This document shows positions 51,428 to 60,713 of a DNA stretch of 64,000 nt, one piece after another. The notes under the pieces were generated by a model, which saw nothing but the letters and a program-made list of their open reading frames with translations, was not told the origin of the DNA and ran no database searches. Numbering within the stretch: the stretch's first letter is position 1; every line of letters begins with the position of its first letter. The translations under genes and the position numbers were made by a program. The stretch comes from Actinomycetota bacterium. GTDB lineage: Bacteria > Actinomycetota > Acidimicrobiia > Acidimicrobiales > AC-14. The DNA is taken from NCBI GenBank assembly GCA_005888325.1, contig VAWU01000023.1:88753-152752 (forward strand), in the 5' to 3' direction.

Positions 51428-51898
51428 TCAGGCGGTGACGGGGGCGGGTTGGCAGACCCGGCAGGGGGTGAGGCCCTCGGAGCGGGCGGCCTCGAGCGTG
51501 GTGGAGGGCAGGCCCTTGTCGGCGACCAGCGGGCAGTCGGGACGGTGGTAGGACGACGAGCCGATCACCACGCGGTCGGGGTTCGCCCCGGGGTTGCCGT
51601 TGGTGGCTGCCGCCGAGCTGCCGACCGCGTTGGCGAGGCGCGCGATGGCCGTGTTGAGCTCGCGGAGCTGGGCCTCGAGCACGCTGCGGTCGCGTCGGTT
51701 GCTCTGCACGACGACCAGAGCGGCGCCGAAGACGACCAGCGCGAGCCCGAGGAAGCCACCCGAGAGCAGGTACGGAACCTGGCCCTGCACGAAGTCGACG
51801 CCGGCGGCGCCGTTCCACGCGAGGCCGATGATCAGGATGCCGACGGCGATGCAGCCCAGGCCCAGCTGCCCACCGAGGTTCCCCCATGTGCGGCGCAT
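51428..51898 (-). CDS. Small membrane protein with coiled coil and C-terminal His/Cys metal-binding motif
   Basis: The protein has 156 residues. Two membrane spans (QLGLGCIAVGILIIGLAW and YLLSGGFLGLALVVFGAALVVV) are followed by a short coiled coil (RDRSVLEAQLRELNTAIARLANAV). The end reads SSSYHRPDCPLVADKG and GLTPCRVCQP. This HxxxC...CxxC arrangement resembles small zinc-binding tails seen in Ada-type and competence proteins. It probably binds a metal near the membrane. The function is unknown. It lies 53 bases downstream of the diguanylate cyclase gene on the same strand and may be cotranscribed. Confidence 0.75.
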   Translation of the reverse strand: MRRTWGNLGGQLGLGCIAVGILIIGLAWNGAAGVDFVQGQVPYLLSGGFLGLALVVFGAALVVVQSNRRDRSVLEAQLRELNTAIARLANAVGSSAAATNGNPGANPDRVVIGSSSYHRPDCPLVADKGLPSTTLEAARSEGLTPCRVCQPAPVTA

Positions 51899-51951
51899 GA
51901 CGGGGATCGTAGCAATGCGGGCCGGCGCGATCCTCCGACGGTGACTCGGGC

Positions 51952-53472
51952 TCAGGCGCCGGCGGCCAGGGCCTCTTCGTCGAACCCGAACTCGGCGACG
52001 CGGTCGCGTCCCATGCGCTTGGCCGCGTAGAGCGCGGCATCCGCCCGCGCGAGCGTGAGCGAGGGTTTGGTCTCCGGCCCGTGCACGGCGACGCCCGCGC
52101 TGTAGGTCGTACGAGGCCGGCCGCGACGCCACTCCTCGAGGAGCCGTTCGGTCGTGTGCAGGGCGTGGGTGCCCGCCTCGCGCAGCACCACCACGAACTC
52201 CTCACCGCCGTAGCGGGCGATGAGGTCGGCGTCGCGGACGCAGGAACGAAGGTGGTGGGCGAGGGCGACGAGCACGGCGTCGCCCGCGGCGTGGCCGTCG
52301 GTGTCATTGACGTCCTTGAAGTTGTCGAGGTCGATGAGCACGACCGCATCACCGGCCTGGAGGGAGTCGAGCAGACCGACCGCGTGGCGCCGGTTGCCCA
52401 CCCCGGTCAGCTCGTCACGCATCGACACCTCGGTCAGCACCTCGCGGGCGCGGCGCTCCTCCTCGTAGCGTTGCGCGTTCTCGAGCGCCCGCCCCGCCTG
52501 GCCGGCCAGCAGCTCGAACGCCTCCATGTCCTCGGACCGTGCGGGGATGACCCGGGTGCTGCCGGCCACGAGCGCGGCGGCCAGCCGTCCCTGCACCCAC
52601 ACCGGCGCGGCGACCGCGGTACGGATCCCGAGGGCGACGAGATCGGGCACCGCGAGCGGGTGCTCGCTGTAGTTCTCGAGGGTCACCAGGCTCCGGCGCT
52701 GGCGGACGAGCGAGGGCATGCCGCGCGAGGCGGGCTGCGGGCCGGTGAGGTAGCTCTCGGGCAGGCCGCGGGGCTGGGCCACGGTGTAGGTGTCGGTCGC
52801 GTCGTCGAAGACGCACAGGTTGGCTGCCTCGAAGCCGAGCCCGACGAGCGTGTCCACGACACCTGCGAGCACGGCATCGGAGTCGAGCGCGCTGATCGAG
52901 CCTGCCGCTCTTGCGACCGCGCTGAGAAGGTGGGCACGGTGCTCGGACACCTCGCGCGCCTCGGCCAGCTCCGACATGGCCCAGGCCACGGTCTCGCCCA
53001 CGAGGAGGCACACGGGGATGGTCGACAGCACGGAGAGCACCGCTTCGGGGTTGTGGTGCCGTGCGAGGAGGGCCGGCATCAGATACGCGATCCCGGCGAG
53101 CGGTGCCATGCGCAACGAGGTCCACCGCGGATGGGCGAGGCCGACCCAGCAGAACACCACGACGTAGTAGACGCCGTAGGTGTACGGCGACGTCGTGCCG
53201 AAGCGGTTCCCGATGACGATGAGGGCGAAGGCGACGGGGAGGAGGACGAGCGTGGCCCGTGGATGCCATCTCGGCCAGGGGAGGACCCACACGACGATCC
53301 CCGTGAGCACCGCCGCCAGCCCGAGCGTGGTGGCGACGGCCCGGCTCACTGTCGCCTGCGATGGCACGTAGCTCAGGATGCTCGTCAGGGTGCCCGCGGC
53401 GACGAAGAGCCAGGCGGCCTGACGGGCCCCTGTGCTCGATGGCCTCGCCTCCCCTCCTGTCGCCCAGTCCAT
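51952..53472 (-). CDS. Membrane-bound GAF-GGDEF diguanylate cyclase
   Basis: The protein has 506 residues with the same layout as the one at 24883: about six spans (20-165), GAF (190-345) and GGDEF (355-500). The active site is RYGGEEFVVVLRE, with VVLIDLDNFKDVNDTDGHAAG for metal and substrate. The inhibitory site RDAD lies five residues before GGEEF. It should make c-di-GMP in response to a membrane or GAF-bound signal. It is divergent from the GGDEF-EAL gene, with 77 bp between them, so synthesis and turnover genes may share control. Confidence 0.9.
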   Translation of the reverse strand: MDWATGGEARPSSTGARQAAWLFVAAGTLTSILSYVPSQATVSRAVATTLGLAAVLTGIVVWVLPWPRWHPRATLVLLPVAFALIVIGNRFGTTSPYTYGVYYVVVFCWVGLAHPRWTSLRMAPLAGIAYLMPALLARHHNPEAVLSVLSTIPVCLLVGETVAWAMSELAEAREVSEHRAHLLSAVARAAGSISALDSDAVLAGVVDTLVGLGFEAANLCVFDDATDTYTVAQPRGLPESYLTGPQPASRGMPSLVRQRRSLVTLENYSEHPLAVPDLVALGIRTAVAAPVWVQGRLAAALVAGSTRVIPARSEDMEAFELLAGQAGRALENAQRYEEERRAREVLTEVSMRDELTGVGNRRHAVGLLDSLQAGDAVVLIDLDNFKDVNDTDGHAAGDAVLVALAHHLRSCVRDADLIARYGGEEFVVVLREAGTHALHTTERLLEEWRRGRPRTTYSAGVAVHGPETKPSLTLARADAALYAAKRMGRDRVAEFGFDEEALAAGA

Positions 53473-53549
53473 TGTGAAGACATCGGACGTACGGCGTCAG
53501 GACTGGAGCGCCCCTACACCGCGGGCCGAAGGGCGCCGATACGCGGTGG

Positions 53550-55781
53550 ATGGTGCTGGCACCCACGACGAGCCGCTGGGACGTGGTGACGGGTCCGAGG
53601 GCGCGGGCCGGGTACGTGGCCGCCATAATCACCGCGGCCGCCTTCTGGTGCCTCGGCCGGTGGGACCTGGTCAACCCGCTGTCGCCGCTCCAGCTGGTCG
53701 TGCTGTTCGGCGGCGGGAACCTCTTCACCAAGTTCGTGGCCGTCTGGTGTCGCGCCCGCGCCTCCTACGCCCGCGCCCTGATCCGCATCGCGTCCGAGAC
53801 GGCGCTCATCACGATCGTGATGTACGCGACCGGCTGGGGGCCGGTGCTGGCGGTCGGCTACATGTTCCTCGTGCACGACGTCGTCGGCGACGTCGGCGCC
53901 CGCGCCTGGCGGATCGTTCTCGTGTGCGCGCTCACCGGCATCGCCCTGGGGCAGCTCGCCATCGCCGCCAACATCGCGCCATCGTTCATCGCCGCCCCGC
54001 GGGTGCACGGGCTGGCGTCCCTCGGCGCGCTCGGGTTGGCGTTCGCCGTGCGGATGTTCGGACGGGCCACGGAGGAGAAGGAGCACGCGCGCCAGACCGT
54101 GGTGCGCAGCGAGCGGCGCATGAGCGCGCTCGTCCAGAACGCCTCCGACATCATCATCGTGCTCGACCGCGACCGTTCGTTCGTCTACGTCAGCCCCGCG
54201 ATCGAGCGCATCCTCGGGGCGCCGGCCGAGTCCTACCTCGGCCCGGACCACGTGGAGATGATCCACCCGGACGACCTCGACACCACGCGCGAAGTGATGC
54301 TCGAGGCGATCGAGCACCCGGGCCGTCAGGTGCGGACGGAGCTGCGCGTCCAGCATCACGACGGCAGCTGGCGCTGGATGGAGGCGAGCCTCGTCAACCT
54401 GCTCGACGAGCCCGCGGTGGGAGGCATCGTCGTCAACCTCCACGACGTGACCGACCGGCGCCACCAGGCGCTGCACGACATGCTCACCGGGCTTCCCAAC
54501 CGGGCGTCGCTCGCCGAACGGCTGCGGCAGTCGATCGCCTGGGGACGAGCGCGCGACGCGCAGTGGGCGCTGCTGCTCCTCGACGTCGACCGCTTCCGCG
54601 AGGTGAACGACACCTTCGGGCACCACAACGGCGACAAGCTCCTGCGCGAGATCGGCGCGCGGGTCAGCGGGATGCTCGGGGAACGCGATGTCGTGGCGCG
54701 GCTGGGTGGCGACGAGTTCGCGGTGTTGTGGGAGGTGGAGGACGAGGCCGGGGTGCTGGCGTTCGCGGCTCGGGTTCTCGACGAGTTGCGCCGGCCGGTC
54801 GCCGTCGAGGGCATGACCCTGTGCGTCGACGCGAGCATCGGCGTCGTCTTCGTCTCCGACAATGACGACGACCTCGACGACCTCCTGGCGCGGGCCGACG
54901 TCGCCATGTACGTGGCGAAGACGACGCACAGCGGCTGTGAGCTCTACGACATGAACCGCGACCAGTCGAGCGTCGGCCGCACGGCGATGGCCGGCGAGCT
55001 GCGGCGGGCGCTCGACGGTCGCGAGCTGATCGTGCACTACCAGCCCAAGGTCGAGCTCGCCACCGGCCGGGTCATCGGGGCCGAGGCGCTCGTGCGCTGG
55101 CAGCATCCGCGCCACGGCCTCGTTCTTCCGGACAAGTTCGTGCCGGTGGCGGAGCAGACCGGGCTGATCGACGCGCTCAGTCGCTACGTCCTGGCCGCCG
55201 CCCTCGGCGAGTGCCGGCGCTGGCGCGAGGCGGGGTTCGACATGGGCGTTGCGGTCAACCTGTCGACGCGCAACCTGGTCGACGTGTCGCTGCCCGACGA
55301 CGTGCGCCTCTTGCTCGCCGAGGCCGAGATCGCACCGGCCTCGCTCGACCTCGAGATCACCGAGAGCGCGCTGCTCGCCGACCCGCTTCGCGCGGCAGAC
55401 GTCGTGCGGCGGCTCAGCGCGCTCGGGGTCCGCATCGCGATCGACGATTTCGGTACCGGCTACTCGTCATTGGCGCACCTGCGCCGTCTGCTCGTCTCGG
55501 AGATCAAGATCGACAAGTCGTTCGTCACCACGATGGCAGCCAACGCCGACGACGCGATCATCGTGCGGTCGACGATCGAGCTCGCCCACAGCCTCGGCCT
55601 CCGCGTGGTCGCGGAAGGCATCGAGAGCAAGGTCGTGTGCGAGCAGCTGCGCGCCCTCGGCTGTGACATCGGTCAGGGCTACTACCTCGGGCCGCCCGTG
55701 GCGAGCGCTGAGCTCATGGACTGGCTGTGGGACCAGCACCGGCTCGCCGAAGGCGGCATCGAGGCCATCGCCAGCCGCTGA
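53550..55781 (+). CDS. Membrane PAS-GGDEF-EAL c-di-GMP turnover protein
   Basis: The protein has 743 residues. An N-terminal membrane sensor (about 20-175) is followed by a PAS domain (190-305: IIIVLDRDRSFVYVSPAIERIL), a GGDEF domain (310-470: ARLGGDEFAVLW) and an EAL domain (490-735). The EAL residues needed for catalysis are all seen: GAEALVRWQHP, AVNLSTRNL, EITES, IDDFGTGYSSL, KIDKSFV and VAEGIES. Both activities may therefore be present, with the PAS domain switching between them. The GGDEF part lacks an obvious RxxD inhibitory site. The start may be ATG 53550 or a nearby GTG. Confidence 0.9.
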   Translation: MVLAPTTSRWDVVTGPRARAGYVAAIITAAAFWCLGRWDLVNPLSPLQLVVLFGGGNLFTKFVAVWCRARASYARALIRIASETALITIVMYATGWGPVLAVGYMFLVHDVVGDVGARAWRIVLVCALTGIALGQLAIAANIAPSFIAAPRVHGLASLGALGLAFAVRMFGRATEEKEHARQTVVRSERRMSALVQNASDIIIVLDRDRSFVYVSPAIERILGAPAESYLGPDHVEMIHPDDLDTTREVMLEAIEHPGRQVRTELRVQHHDGSWRWMEASLVNLLDEPAVGGIVVNLHDVTDRRHQALHDMLTGLPNRASLAERLRQSIAWGRARDAQWALLLLDVDRFREVNDTFGHHNGDKLLREIGARVSGMLGERDVVARLGGDEFAVLWEVEDEAGVLAFAARVLDELRRPVAVEGMTLCVDASIGVVFVSDNDDDLDDLLARADVAMYVAKTTHSGCELYDMNRDQSSVGRTAMAGELRRALDGRELIVHYQPKVELATGRVIGAEALVRWQHPRHGLVLPDKFVPVAEQTGLIDALSRYVLAAALGECRRWREAGFDMGVAVNLSTRNLVDVSLPDDVRLLLAEAEIAPASLDLEITESALLADPLRAADVVRRLSALGVRIAIDDFGTGYSSLAHLRRLLVSEIKIDKSFVTTMAANADDAIIVRSTIELAHSLGLRVVAEGIESKVVCEQLRALGCDIGQGYYLGPPVASAELMDWLWDQHRLAEGGIEAIASR

Positions 55782-55836
55782 CGGCGCACGGTCGAGCCGA
55801 CGGGCGGTCGCACCCCTGACGGGCGAAGATGGGCGC

Positions 55837-56244
55837 ATGACCAACGAACCCCCGCGCCGTCATCCCCGAATCGCCCGCTCCCTCGCCGTGCTCGCGGTCG
55901 CAGCCGTCGCGCTCGGCTCCACCGCCTGCGGCAGCGACAAGAAGACCAGTGCCGGCACCGGGGGGAAGACCACCTCGGGCGGCGCCACGTCGGGCACGGT
56001 GATCACGATCAAGGACTTCAAGTTCTCCCCCGACCCGCTCAAGGCACCGGCGGGGGCCACGATCACGATCAAGAACGACGACACCACGACCCACACCGTG
56101 ACGGCCGACGACAAGAGCTTCGACTCCGGTGAGGTCGCCAACGGCACGTCGGGCAAGATCACGCTCCCCACCAAGGCCGCGACGGTCAAGTACCACTGCC
56201 AGATCCACAACTTCATGAAGGGCAGCATCGAGGTGACGGCCTGA
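55837..56244 (+). CDS. Cupredoxin-like copper lipoprotein
   Basis: The protein has 135 residues. The signal SLAVLAVAAVALGSTACGS ends in a lipobox, so the mature protein is lipid-anchored outside the membrane. A Gly/Ser/Thr/Lys linker leads to a plastocyanin-like domain. Copper ligands are visible: THTVTADD gives the first His and YHCQIHNFMKG gives Cys, His and Met. It probably carries electrons or binds copper at the cell surface. GAAGAT at 55825-55830 stands six bases before the ATG and may be a -10 for leaderless transcription. No copper-handling neighbour is seen. Confidence 0.88.
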   Translation: MTNEPPRRHPRIARSLAVLAVAAVALGSTACGSDKKTSAGTGGKTTSGGATSGTVITIKDFKFSPDPLKAPAGATITIKNDDTTTHTVTADDKSFDSGEVANGTSGKITLPTKAATVKYHCQIHNFMKGSIEVTA

Positions 56245-56276
56245 TCCGTCCCTCCGGAGCCGGGGGCGGGGAGACC

Positions 56277-57359
56277 GTGAGGGCGCTCGTGCTGGAGGAG
56301 CCGAGGTGGCTGCGGGCGCACGACCTGCCCCGCCCCGCGGTCGGCGAAGACGACGGGCTCCTGCGCGTCGAAGCCTGCGGTCTCTGCGGCACCGATCACG
56401 AGCAGTACTCCGGCGTCCTGCGCGGTGGCTTCGCGTTCGTGCCCGGCCACGAGGTGGTCGGGGTCGTCGAGGCGCTCGGCGCGGCCGCGGCGGCGCGGTG
56501 GGACGTCGCGGTGGGCGACCGCGTCGCGGTCGAGGTCTTCCAGTCGTGCGGTGCGTGCGCGCCATGTGTCGCGGGGGAGTACCGGCACTGCCGCCGGCAC
56601 GGCATCGGCGACATGTACGGCTTCATCCCGGTCGACAAGCCACCCGGCCTGTGGGGCGGATACGCGGACCACCAGTACCTCGCGCCGGACTCCCGGGTGC
56701 TGCGCGTGCCGGCGTCGCTCGACCCCGTCGTCGCCACCGCGTTCAACCCGCTGGGCGCGGGCATCCGGTGGGGCGTCACCGTGCCCGGCACGTCCGAGGG
56801 CGACGTCGTTGCCGTGCTCGGGCCGGGGATACGCGGCCTGTCCGTAGTCGCGGCCGCACGCGAGGCCCGCGCCGGCTTCGTGCTGCTCACCGGGCATGGC
56901 CCGCGCGACCGCGAGCGGCTCGAGATCGGGCACGCGTTCGGCGCGGACCTCACTGTCGACAGCGCGGTCGACGATCCCGTCGCCGCGCTGAAGGACGCCA
57001 CCGGCGGCCTCGCCGACGTCGTCGTCGACGTCACCGCCAAGGCGCCCGCCGCGCTGGCCCAGGCGCTGGCGCTGGCCCGACCGGGCGGCACCGTCGTGGT
57101 GGCGGGCACGCGCGGCTCGGCGGAGGCGCCCGGCTTCTGGCCGGATCTCATCGTGTACAAGGAGCTGCGCATCCTCGGCGTGCTGGGCGTCGACACGACG
57201 GCGTACCGCGCCGCCCTCGACCTGCTCGCCTCGGGGCGCTATCCGTTCGTCGACCTGCCCCGGCGGGTGACGGGGCTCGAGGGGGTCGAAGCCCTGTTGC
57301 AGACCCTCGCGGGAGAGCGCGACGAGCCGCGCCCGGTCCACGCCGTGGTCGTACCGTGA
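56277..57359 (+). CDS. Zinc-dependent alcohol dehydrogenase family protein (MDR)
   Basis: The protein has 360 residues of the medium-chain dehydrogenase type. Catalytic zinc ligands are in EACGLCGTDHEQYSG (Cys) and VPGHEVVGVVE (His, Glu). The structural zinc lobe is CGACAPCVAGEYRHC. The cofactor domain has VVAVLGPGIRGLSVVAAA, a GxGxxG-like site with Ile-Arg in place of Ile-Gly. An insertion, GIGDMYGFIPVDKPPGLWGG, follows the structural zinc. It oxidises or reduces an alcohol or aldehyde with NAD(P). The substrate is unknown. The GTG start has GGGGAG just upstream. Confidence 0.87.
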   Translation: MRALVLEEPRWLRAHDLPRPAVGEDDGLLRVEACGLCGTDHEQYSGVLRGGFAFVPGHEVVGVVEALGAAAAARWDVAVGDRVAVEVFQSCGACAPCVAGEYRHCRRHGIGDMYGFIPVDKPPGLWGGYADHQYLAPDSRVLRVPASLDPVVATAFNPLGAGIRWGVTVPGTSEGDVVAVLGPGIRGLSVVAAAREARAGFVLLTGHGPRDRERLEIGHAFGADLTVDSAVDDPVAALKDATGGLADVVVDVTAKAPAALAQALALARPGGTVVVAGTRGSAEAPGFWPDLIVYKELRILGVLGVDTTAYRAALDLLASGRYPFVDLPRRVTGLEGVEALLQTLAGERDEPRPVHAVVVP

Positions 57360-57407
57360 ACCACCGGGGGGGTGCACGCCCGGCGCGGTCCGTGGTACGA
57401 CGCAACC

Positions 57408-57815
57408 GTGAGCGAAGACCTCGAGCCGACCATCGTCGAGCCCCACACCCACATCGACGGCGCGGTGATGATCTCGTTCGGCGCGGTGCAGACCGGTCGC
57501 GAGGCGCTGGCCGTCGAGACCTTCCTGGAGCTGTCCCGGTACCTCGGCCAGCTGCTCACCGACGGCGTCATCGCCGAGTTCCAGCCCTTCTTCTTCGCCG
57601 ACGGCCAGCTCGGCGACGTGAGCGGCTTCTTCCTGGTGGAGGGTCAGCGGGCGAAGCTCGACGACCTCCGACGCGACGAGGCGTTCGTGCGCCAGATGCT
57701 GCGGGCCAGCGCGGCGACCGACAACGTGCGGGTGCACACGCTGATCGCGGGCTCCGACGCGGGACGCCTCGTGAACCTCTACCGCGAGGTCCGCGCCGAG
57801 CTCGGCCTCATCTAG
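57408..57815 (+). CDS. Hypothetical protein
   Basis: The protein has 135 residues and no recognised domain. It has mixed alpha/beta character: VMISFGAVQTGREALAVETFLELSRYLGQLL, IAEFQPFFFADGQLGDVSGFFLVEGQRAKLDDL and NVRVHTLIAGSDAGRLVNLYREVRAEL. The pattern of a strand, a long helix, and two strands ending in a helix resembles a dimeric ferredoxin-like fold, but this is only an impression. It lies between an alcohol dehydrogenase and the MaoC gene on the same strand. The GTG at 57408 has TACGAC six bases upstream, a weak leaderless-type signal. Confidence 0.7.
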   Translation: MSEDLEPTIVEPHTHIDGAVMISFGAVQTGREALAVETFLELSRYLGQLLTDGVIAEFQPFFFADGQLGDVSGFFLVEGQRAKLDDLRRDEAFVRQMLRASAATDNVRVHTLIAGSDAGRLVNLYREVRAELGLI

Positions 57816-57830
57816 TGGCGGTACGCTCCT

Positions 57831-57886
57831 GACACCGACGTCAGGGACACCGACGTCAGGGGCACGAGTCAGGGGCACGAGCAGAG
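57831..57886 (+). repeat. Four degenerate tandem repeats upstream of the MaoC gene
   Basis: Two perfect copies of GACACCGACGTCAGG (57831-57845 and 57846-57860) are followed by two shorter related units, GGCACGAGTCAGG and GGCACGAGCAGAG. They lie between a possible -10 (TACGCT, 57822-57827) and the start at 57899, so they would be in the mRNA leader or form a repeated operator. Confidence 0.6.
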
Positions 57887-57898
57887 ACGGGGTGAGGC

Positions 57899-59080
57899 AT
57901 GACTCAGGTCGATGGGGCCCAGGCCGGCGAGCGCGTCACGCTCGACACCACCGATGTCGACCGCCAGATCGGGCGGGAGCTCGGCGGGGGCCAGCTCAAG
58001 GAGCCGGTGTCGGCCACCGACATCCGCCGCTGGGTGCAGGGGATGCAGTACCCCAACCCGCTGCACTACGACGAGGAGCACGCGGCCCGCAGCCCGGTCG
58101 GGCGACTGGTCGCGCCGCAGTCCTTCCTGGTGTGCTGCGACGTCGGCCACGGCGCCACGCCCGCCATCGTGGGCACGATCCCCGGCACGCACATGATCTT
58201 CGGCGGCGACGAGTGGTGGTTCAGCGGCGTCCGGGTGTACCCCGGCGACCACCTGCGCCAGCGGCGGTGGTTCGTCGACTACAAGATCGCCGACACCAAG
58301 TTCGCGGGGCCGACCATGTTCAGCCGGGGCGACACCGTGCACACCAACGTGCGGGGGGAGCTCGTGGCCAAGCAGCGCAGCACCGCGGTGCGCTACCTGG
58401 CCGAGGAGGCCAGGCGGCGCGGGTTCTTCCACCAGGCCGCGCCCCGCCCGACGTGGACCCCCGAACGGCTGGCCGAGATCGACCGTCAACGATCGACGTG
58501 GATCCGCGCTCGGGCCGGAGAGCGCGGTCGCCGCTTCGATGACGTCTCGGTCGGCGACGCGATGGTGACCCGTCCGATCGGGCCCCACACGATCGCCACG
58601 TTCACGACCGAGTGGCGGGCGTTCATCTTCGCCGCGTGGGGCTCGAGCCGGCACGAGGGCCCCGACCACATCGAGGACGCGGGCTGGTTGCCCGAGATGT
58701 CGCGCAACCTCGAGGCCGCCCAGGAAGACCCGAGCCTGGCCGACGGTCTCTACAAGGGACCGTCGCGCGGCCACACCGACGAGGAGCACGCCGAGCTCAT
58801 CGGCCTCCCACGCGCCTACGGCTACGGCGCCTCCATGGGCGCGTGGGCGCTCGACTACGCGGGCCACTGGGCGGGCGACCTCGGGTTCGTCCGCCACTCC
58901 GACATCCAGTACCGCTTCCCGCCGTTCGAGGGCGACGTGACGTTCGTCGACGGCGTCGTCGCGGCCAAGCGCTTCGACGCCACCGTCGGCGCCGGCCTGG
59001 TGGAGGTCGACCTGGTGATGACGAACCAGGACGGGTCGGTGATGGCCAAGGGCAAGGTGGAGATCCAGCTCGCGGCGTGA
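57899..59080 (+). CDS. MaoC-like / FAS1-type double hot-dog dehydratase
   Basis: The protein has 393 residues, enough for two hot-dog domains. The first has RRWVQGMQYPNPLHYDEEHA, the MaoC hydratase segment. The His is kept, but the Asp of the DxNPxH motif is Tyr. VRVYPGDHLRQRRWFVDY is typical of the FAS1-like dehydratase N-domain. The second domain has PHTIATFTTEWRAFIFAAW and HSDIQYRFPPFEGDVTFVDG. Such proteins hydrate enoyl-CoA in lipid or steroid side-chain breakdown. The stop overlaps the acyl-CoA ligase start (GTGA), so the pair should act on the same acyl-CoA. A GGGGTGAGG precedes the ATG. Confidence 0.85.
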   Translation: MTQVDGAQAGERVTLDTTDVDRQIGRELGGGQLKEPVSATDIRRWVQGMQYPNPLHYDEEHAARSPVGRLVAPQSFLVCCDVGHGATPAIVGTIPGTHMIFGGDEWWFSGVRVYPGDHLRQRRWFVDYKIADTKFAGPTMFSRGDTVHTNVRGELVAKQRSTAVRYLAEEARRRGFFHQAAPRPTWTPERLAEIDRQRSTWIRARAGERGRRFDDVSVGDAMVTRPIGPHTIATFTTEWRAFIFAAWGSSRHEGPDHIEDAGWLPEMSRNLEAAQEDPSLADGLYKGPSRGHTDEEHAELIGLPRAYGYGASMGAWALDYAGHWAGDLGFVRHSDIQYRFPPFEGDVTFVDGVVAAKRFDATVGAGLVEVDLVMTNQDGSVMAKGKVEIQLAA

Positions 59081-60696
59081 CCACCTTCCGGGGGCCGCCG
59101 CTGTCGAGCGAGCCGGGCATCGGCTCGCTCACCCTCGGCGGCTTCCTGCGCGAGGTGGCCACCCGCCACGCCGACCGCGAGGCGATCGCCTTCCATCCCG
59201 ACGGGATCGCCGGCCCCGTCCTGCGTTGGAGCTACGCGGGCCTGGCCGACGACGCGACGCGGATCGCAAAGGCGCTGCTGGCGGCCGGGGTGGGGAAGGG
59301 CACGCGCGTCGCGCTGCTGATGGGCAACCGGCCCGAGTGGGTGGCGACGGCCTACGGCGTGGCCCTCGCCGGGGCGGTGCTCGTCCCGCTCAACACGTGG
59401 TACGAGGCGCCCGAGCTCGCCTACGTCCTCCGGCACTCCGACGCCGCGCTCCTGCTCGTGCAGCGCCGGCTGCTGACGCACGACTACCTCGAGCGGCTGG
59501 CGCCCGCGGGAGGGCCGGAGCTCCCGTTCCTCCGTCGCGTGGTCTGCCTCGGCGACGAGTGGGACGAGCTCCTCGCTGCGGGCGACGACGTGAGGGACGC
59601 GCGGCTCGACGCCGCCGCGGCGGAGGTCGCGCCCGCCGACGACGCGCTCGTCGTGTACACGTCGGGCACCACGGCTCGTCCGAAGGGAGTGCTCCACGCG
59701 CACCGCGCGCCGACGTTGCAGGCGTGGCGCTTCGCGCGGCTCCTGCGCCTCGAGCCCGACGTGCGCACGTGGAGCGCGTTCCCCTTCTTCTGGTCCGCAG
59801 GCTTCAACATGGTCATGGGCGCCACCCTCGCGGGTGGCGGTTGTCTCGTGCTGCAGGAGACCTTCGAGCCGGGTGAGGCCCTTCGACTGCTCGAGTCCGA
59901 ACGGGTGACGTCGCCGCACGCGTGGCCCCACCAGCTCGCGCAGCTCGAGGACCATCCCGACTGGGAGACGCGCGACCTGTCGGCGCTGAGGCACGTCGAG
60001 GCGTTCACCAGCTTCGGTCGCCACAAGACCGTGCACGTCGACGACGCGTGGAGTCCGCGCGCCGCGTACGGCGCCACCGAGACGGCGACGATCGTTTGCG
60101 CCTTGCCCGCGGACGCGCCCGCCGGCGAGCGGGCCGACAACCACGGCGCGGTCCTGCCCGGCAACGCGCTGCGCATCCTCGACCCGACGACGGGCGACGC
60201 GTTGGAAGCCGGGCAGAGCGGCGAGATCGCGGTGAAGGGCCCGACGTTGATGAAGGGCTACGTCAAGGTGCTCCCCGAAGCGTGCTTCGACGAGGACGGC
60301 TTCTTCCACACGGGCGACGCGGGCTTCGTCGACGAGCGCGACCGACTGCACTGGACGGGCCGCACGAGCGACCTCATCAAGACGGGCGGCGCCAACGTGT
60401 CACCGGTCGAGATCGAGGAGACGTTGCTGAGGCACCCGGGCCTGACCGCGGCGCTGGCGGTGGGCCTGCCGCACCCGACGCTCGGCGAGATCGTCGTGGT
60501 GTGCGCGGTGGCCCATCACGGCCACACCGTCGACGAGGAGGACGTGCGTGCGTTCCTGCGCGGGCGCATCGCGTCCTACAAGATCCCGCGGCGGGTGGTG
60601 CTCGTGGACGAGTCGGACCTCACCCGCACCGGCAATGCGAAGATCCGCACCGATGAGCTGCGGGCGCTCGCGTCGCGGTTGCTCGACGAGCGCTGA
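59077..60696 (+). CDS. AMP-dependent acyl-CoA synthetase/ligase
   Basis: The protein has 539 residues of the ANL superfamily. The phosphate-binding loop is VVYTSGTTARPKGVLHAH, the A5 motif is AAYGATETATIVCAL, the hinge region is FFHTGDAGFVDERDRLHWTGR, and the adenylation Lys is in TRTGNAKIRTDEL. It activates a carboxylic acid with ATP and joins it to CoA. The chain-length or ring preference cannot be read from sequence. It is translationally coupled to the MaoC gene, which suggests activation followed by hydration in degradation of a fatty or cyclic acid. Confidence 0.91.
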   Translation: MTTFRGPPLSSEPGIGSLTLGGFLREVATRHADREAIAFHPDGIAGPVLRWSYAGLADDATRIAKALLAAGVGKGTRVALLMGNRPEWVATAYGVALAGAVLVPLNTWYEAPELAYVLRHSDAALLLVQRRLLTHDYLERLAPAGGPELPFLRRVVCLGDEWDELLAAGDDVRDARLDAAAAEVAPADDALVVYTSGTTARPKGVLHAHRAPTLQAWRFARLLRLEPDVRTWSAFPFFWSAGFNMVMGATLAGGGCLVLQETFEPGEALRLLESERVTSPHAWPHQLAQLEDHPDWETRDLSALRHVEAFTSFGRHKTVHVDDAWSPRAAYGATETATIVCALPADAPAGERADNHGAVLPGNALRILDPTTGDALEAGQSGEIAVKGPTLMKGYVKVLPEACFDEDGFFHTGDAGFVDERDRLHWTGRTSDLIKTGGANVSPVEIEETLLRHPGLTAALAVGLPHPTLGEIVVVCAVAHHGHTVDEEDVRAFLRGRIASYKIPRRVVLVDESDLTRTGNAKIRTDELRALASRLLDER

Positions 60697-60713
60697 CCGA
60701 CGCGTGCAGCCCC

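Noticed and set aside
51235-51438. A 67-codon frame with PSPFGG repeats
   Set aside because: It is the translation of the GC-rich hairpin repeats between convergent genes and has no ribosome site or conserved feature.
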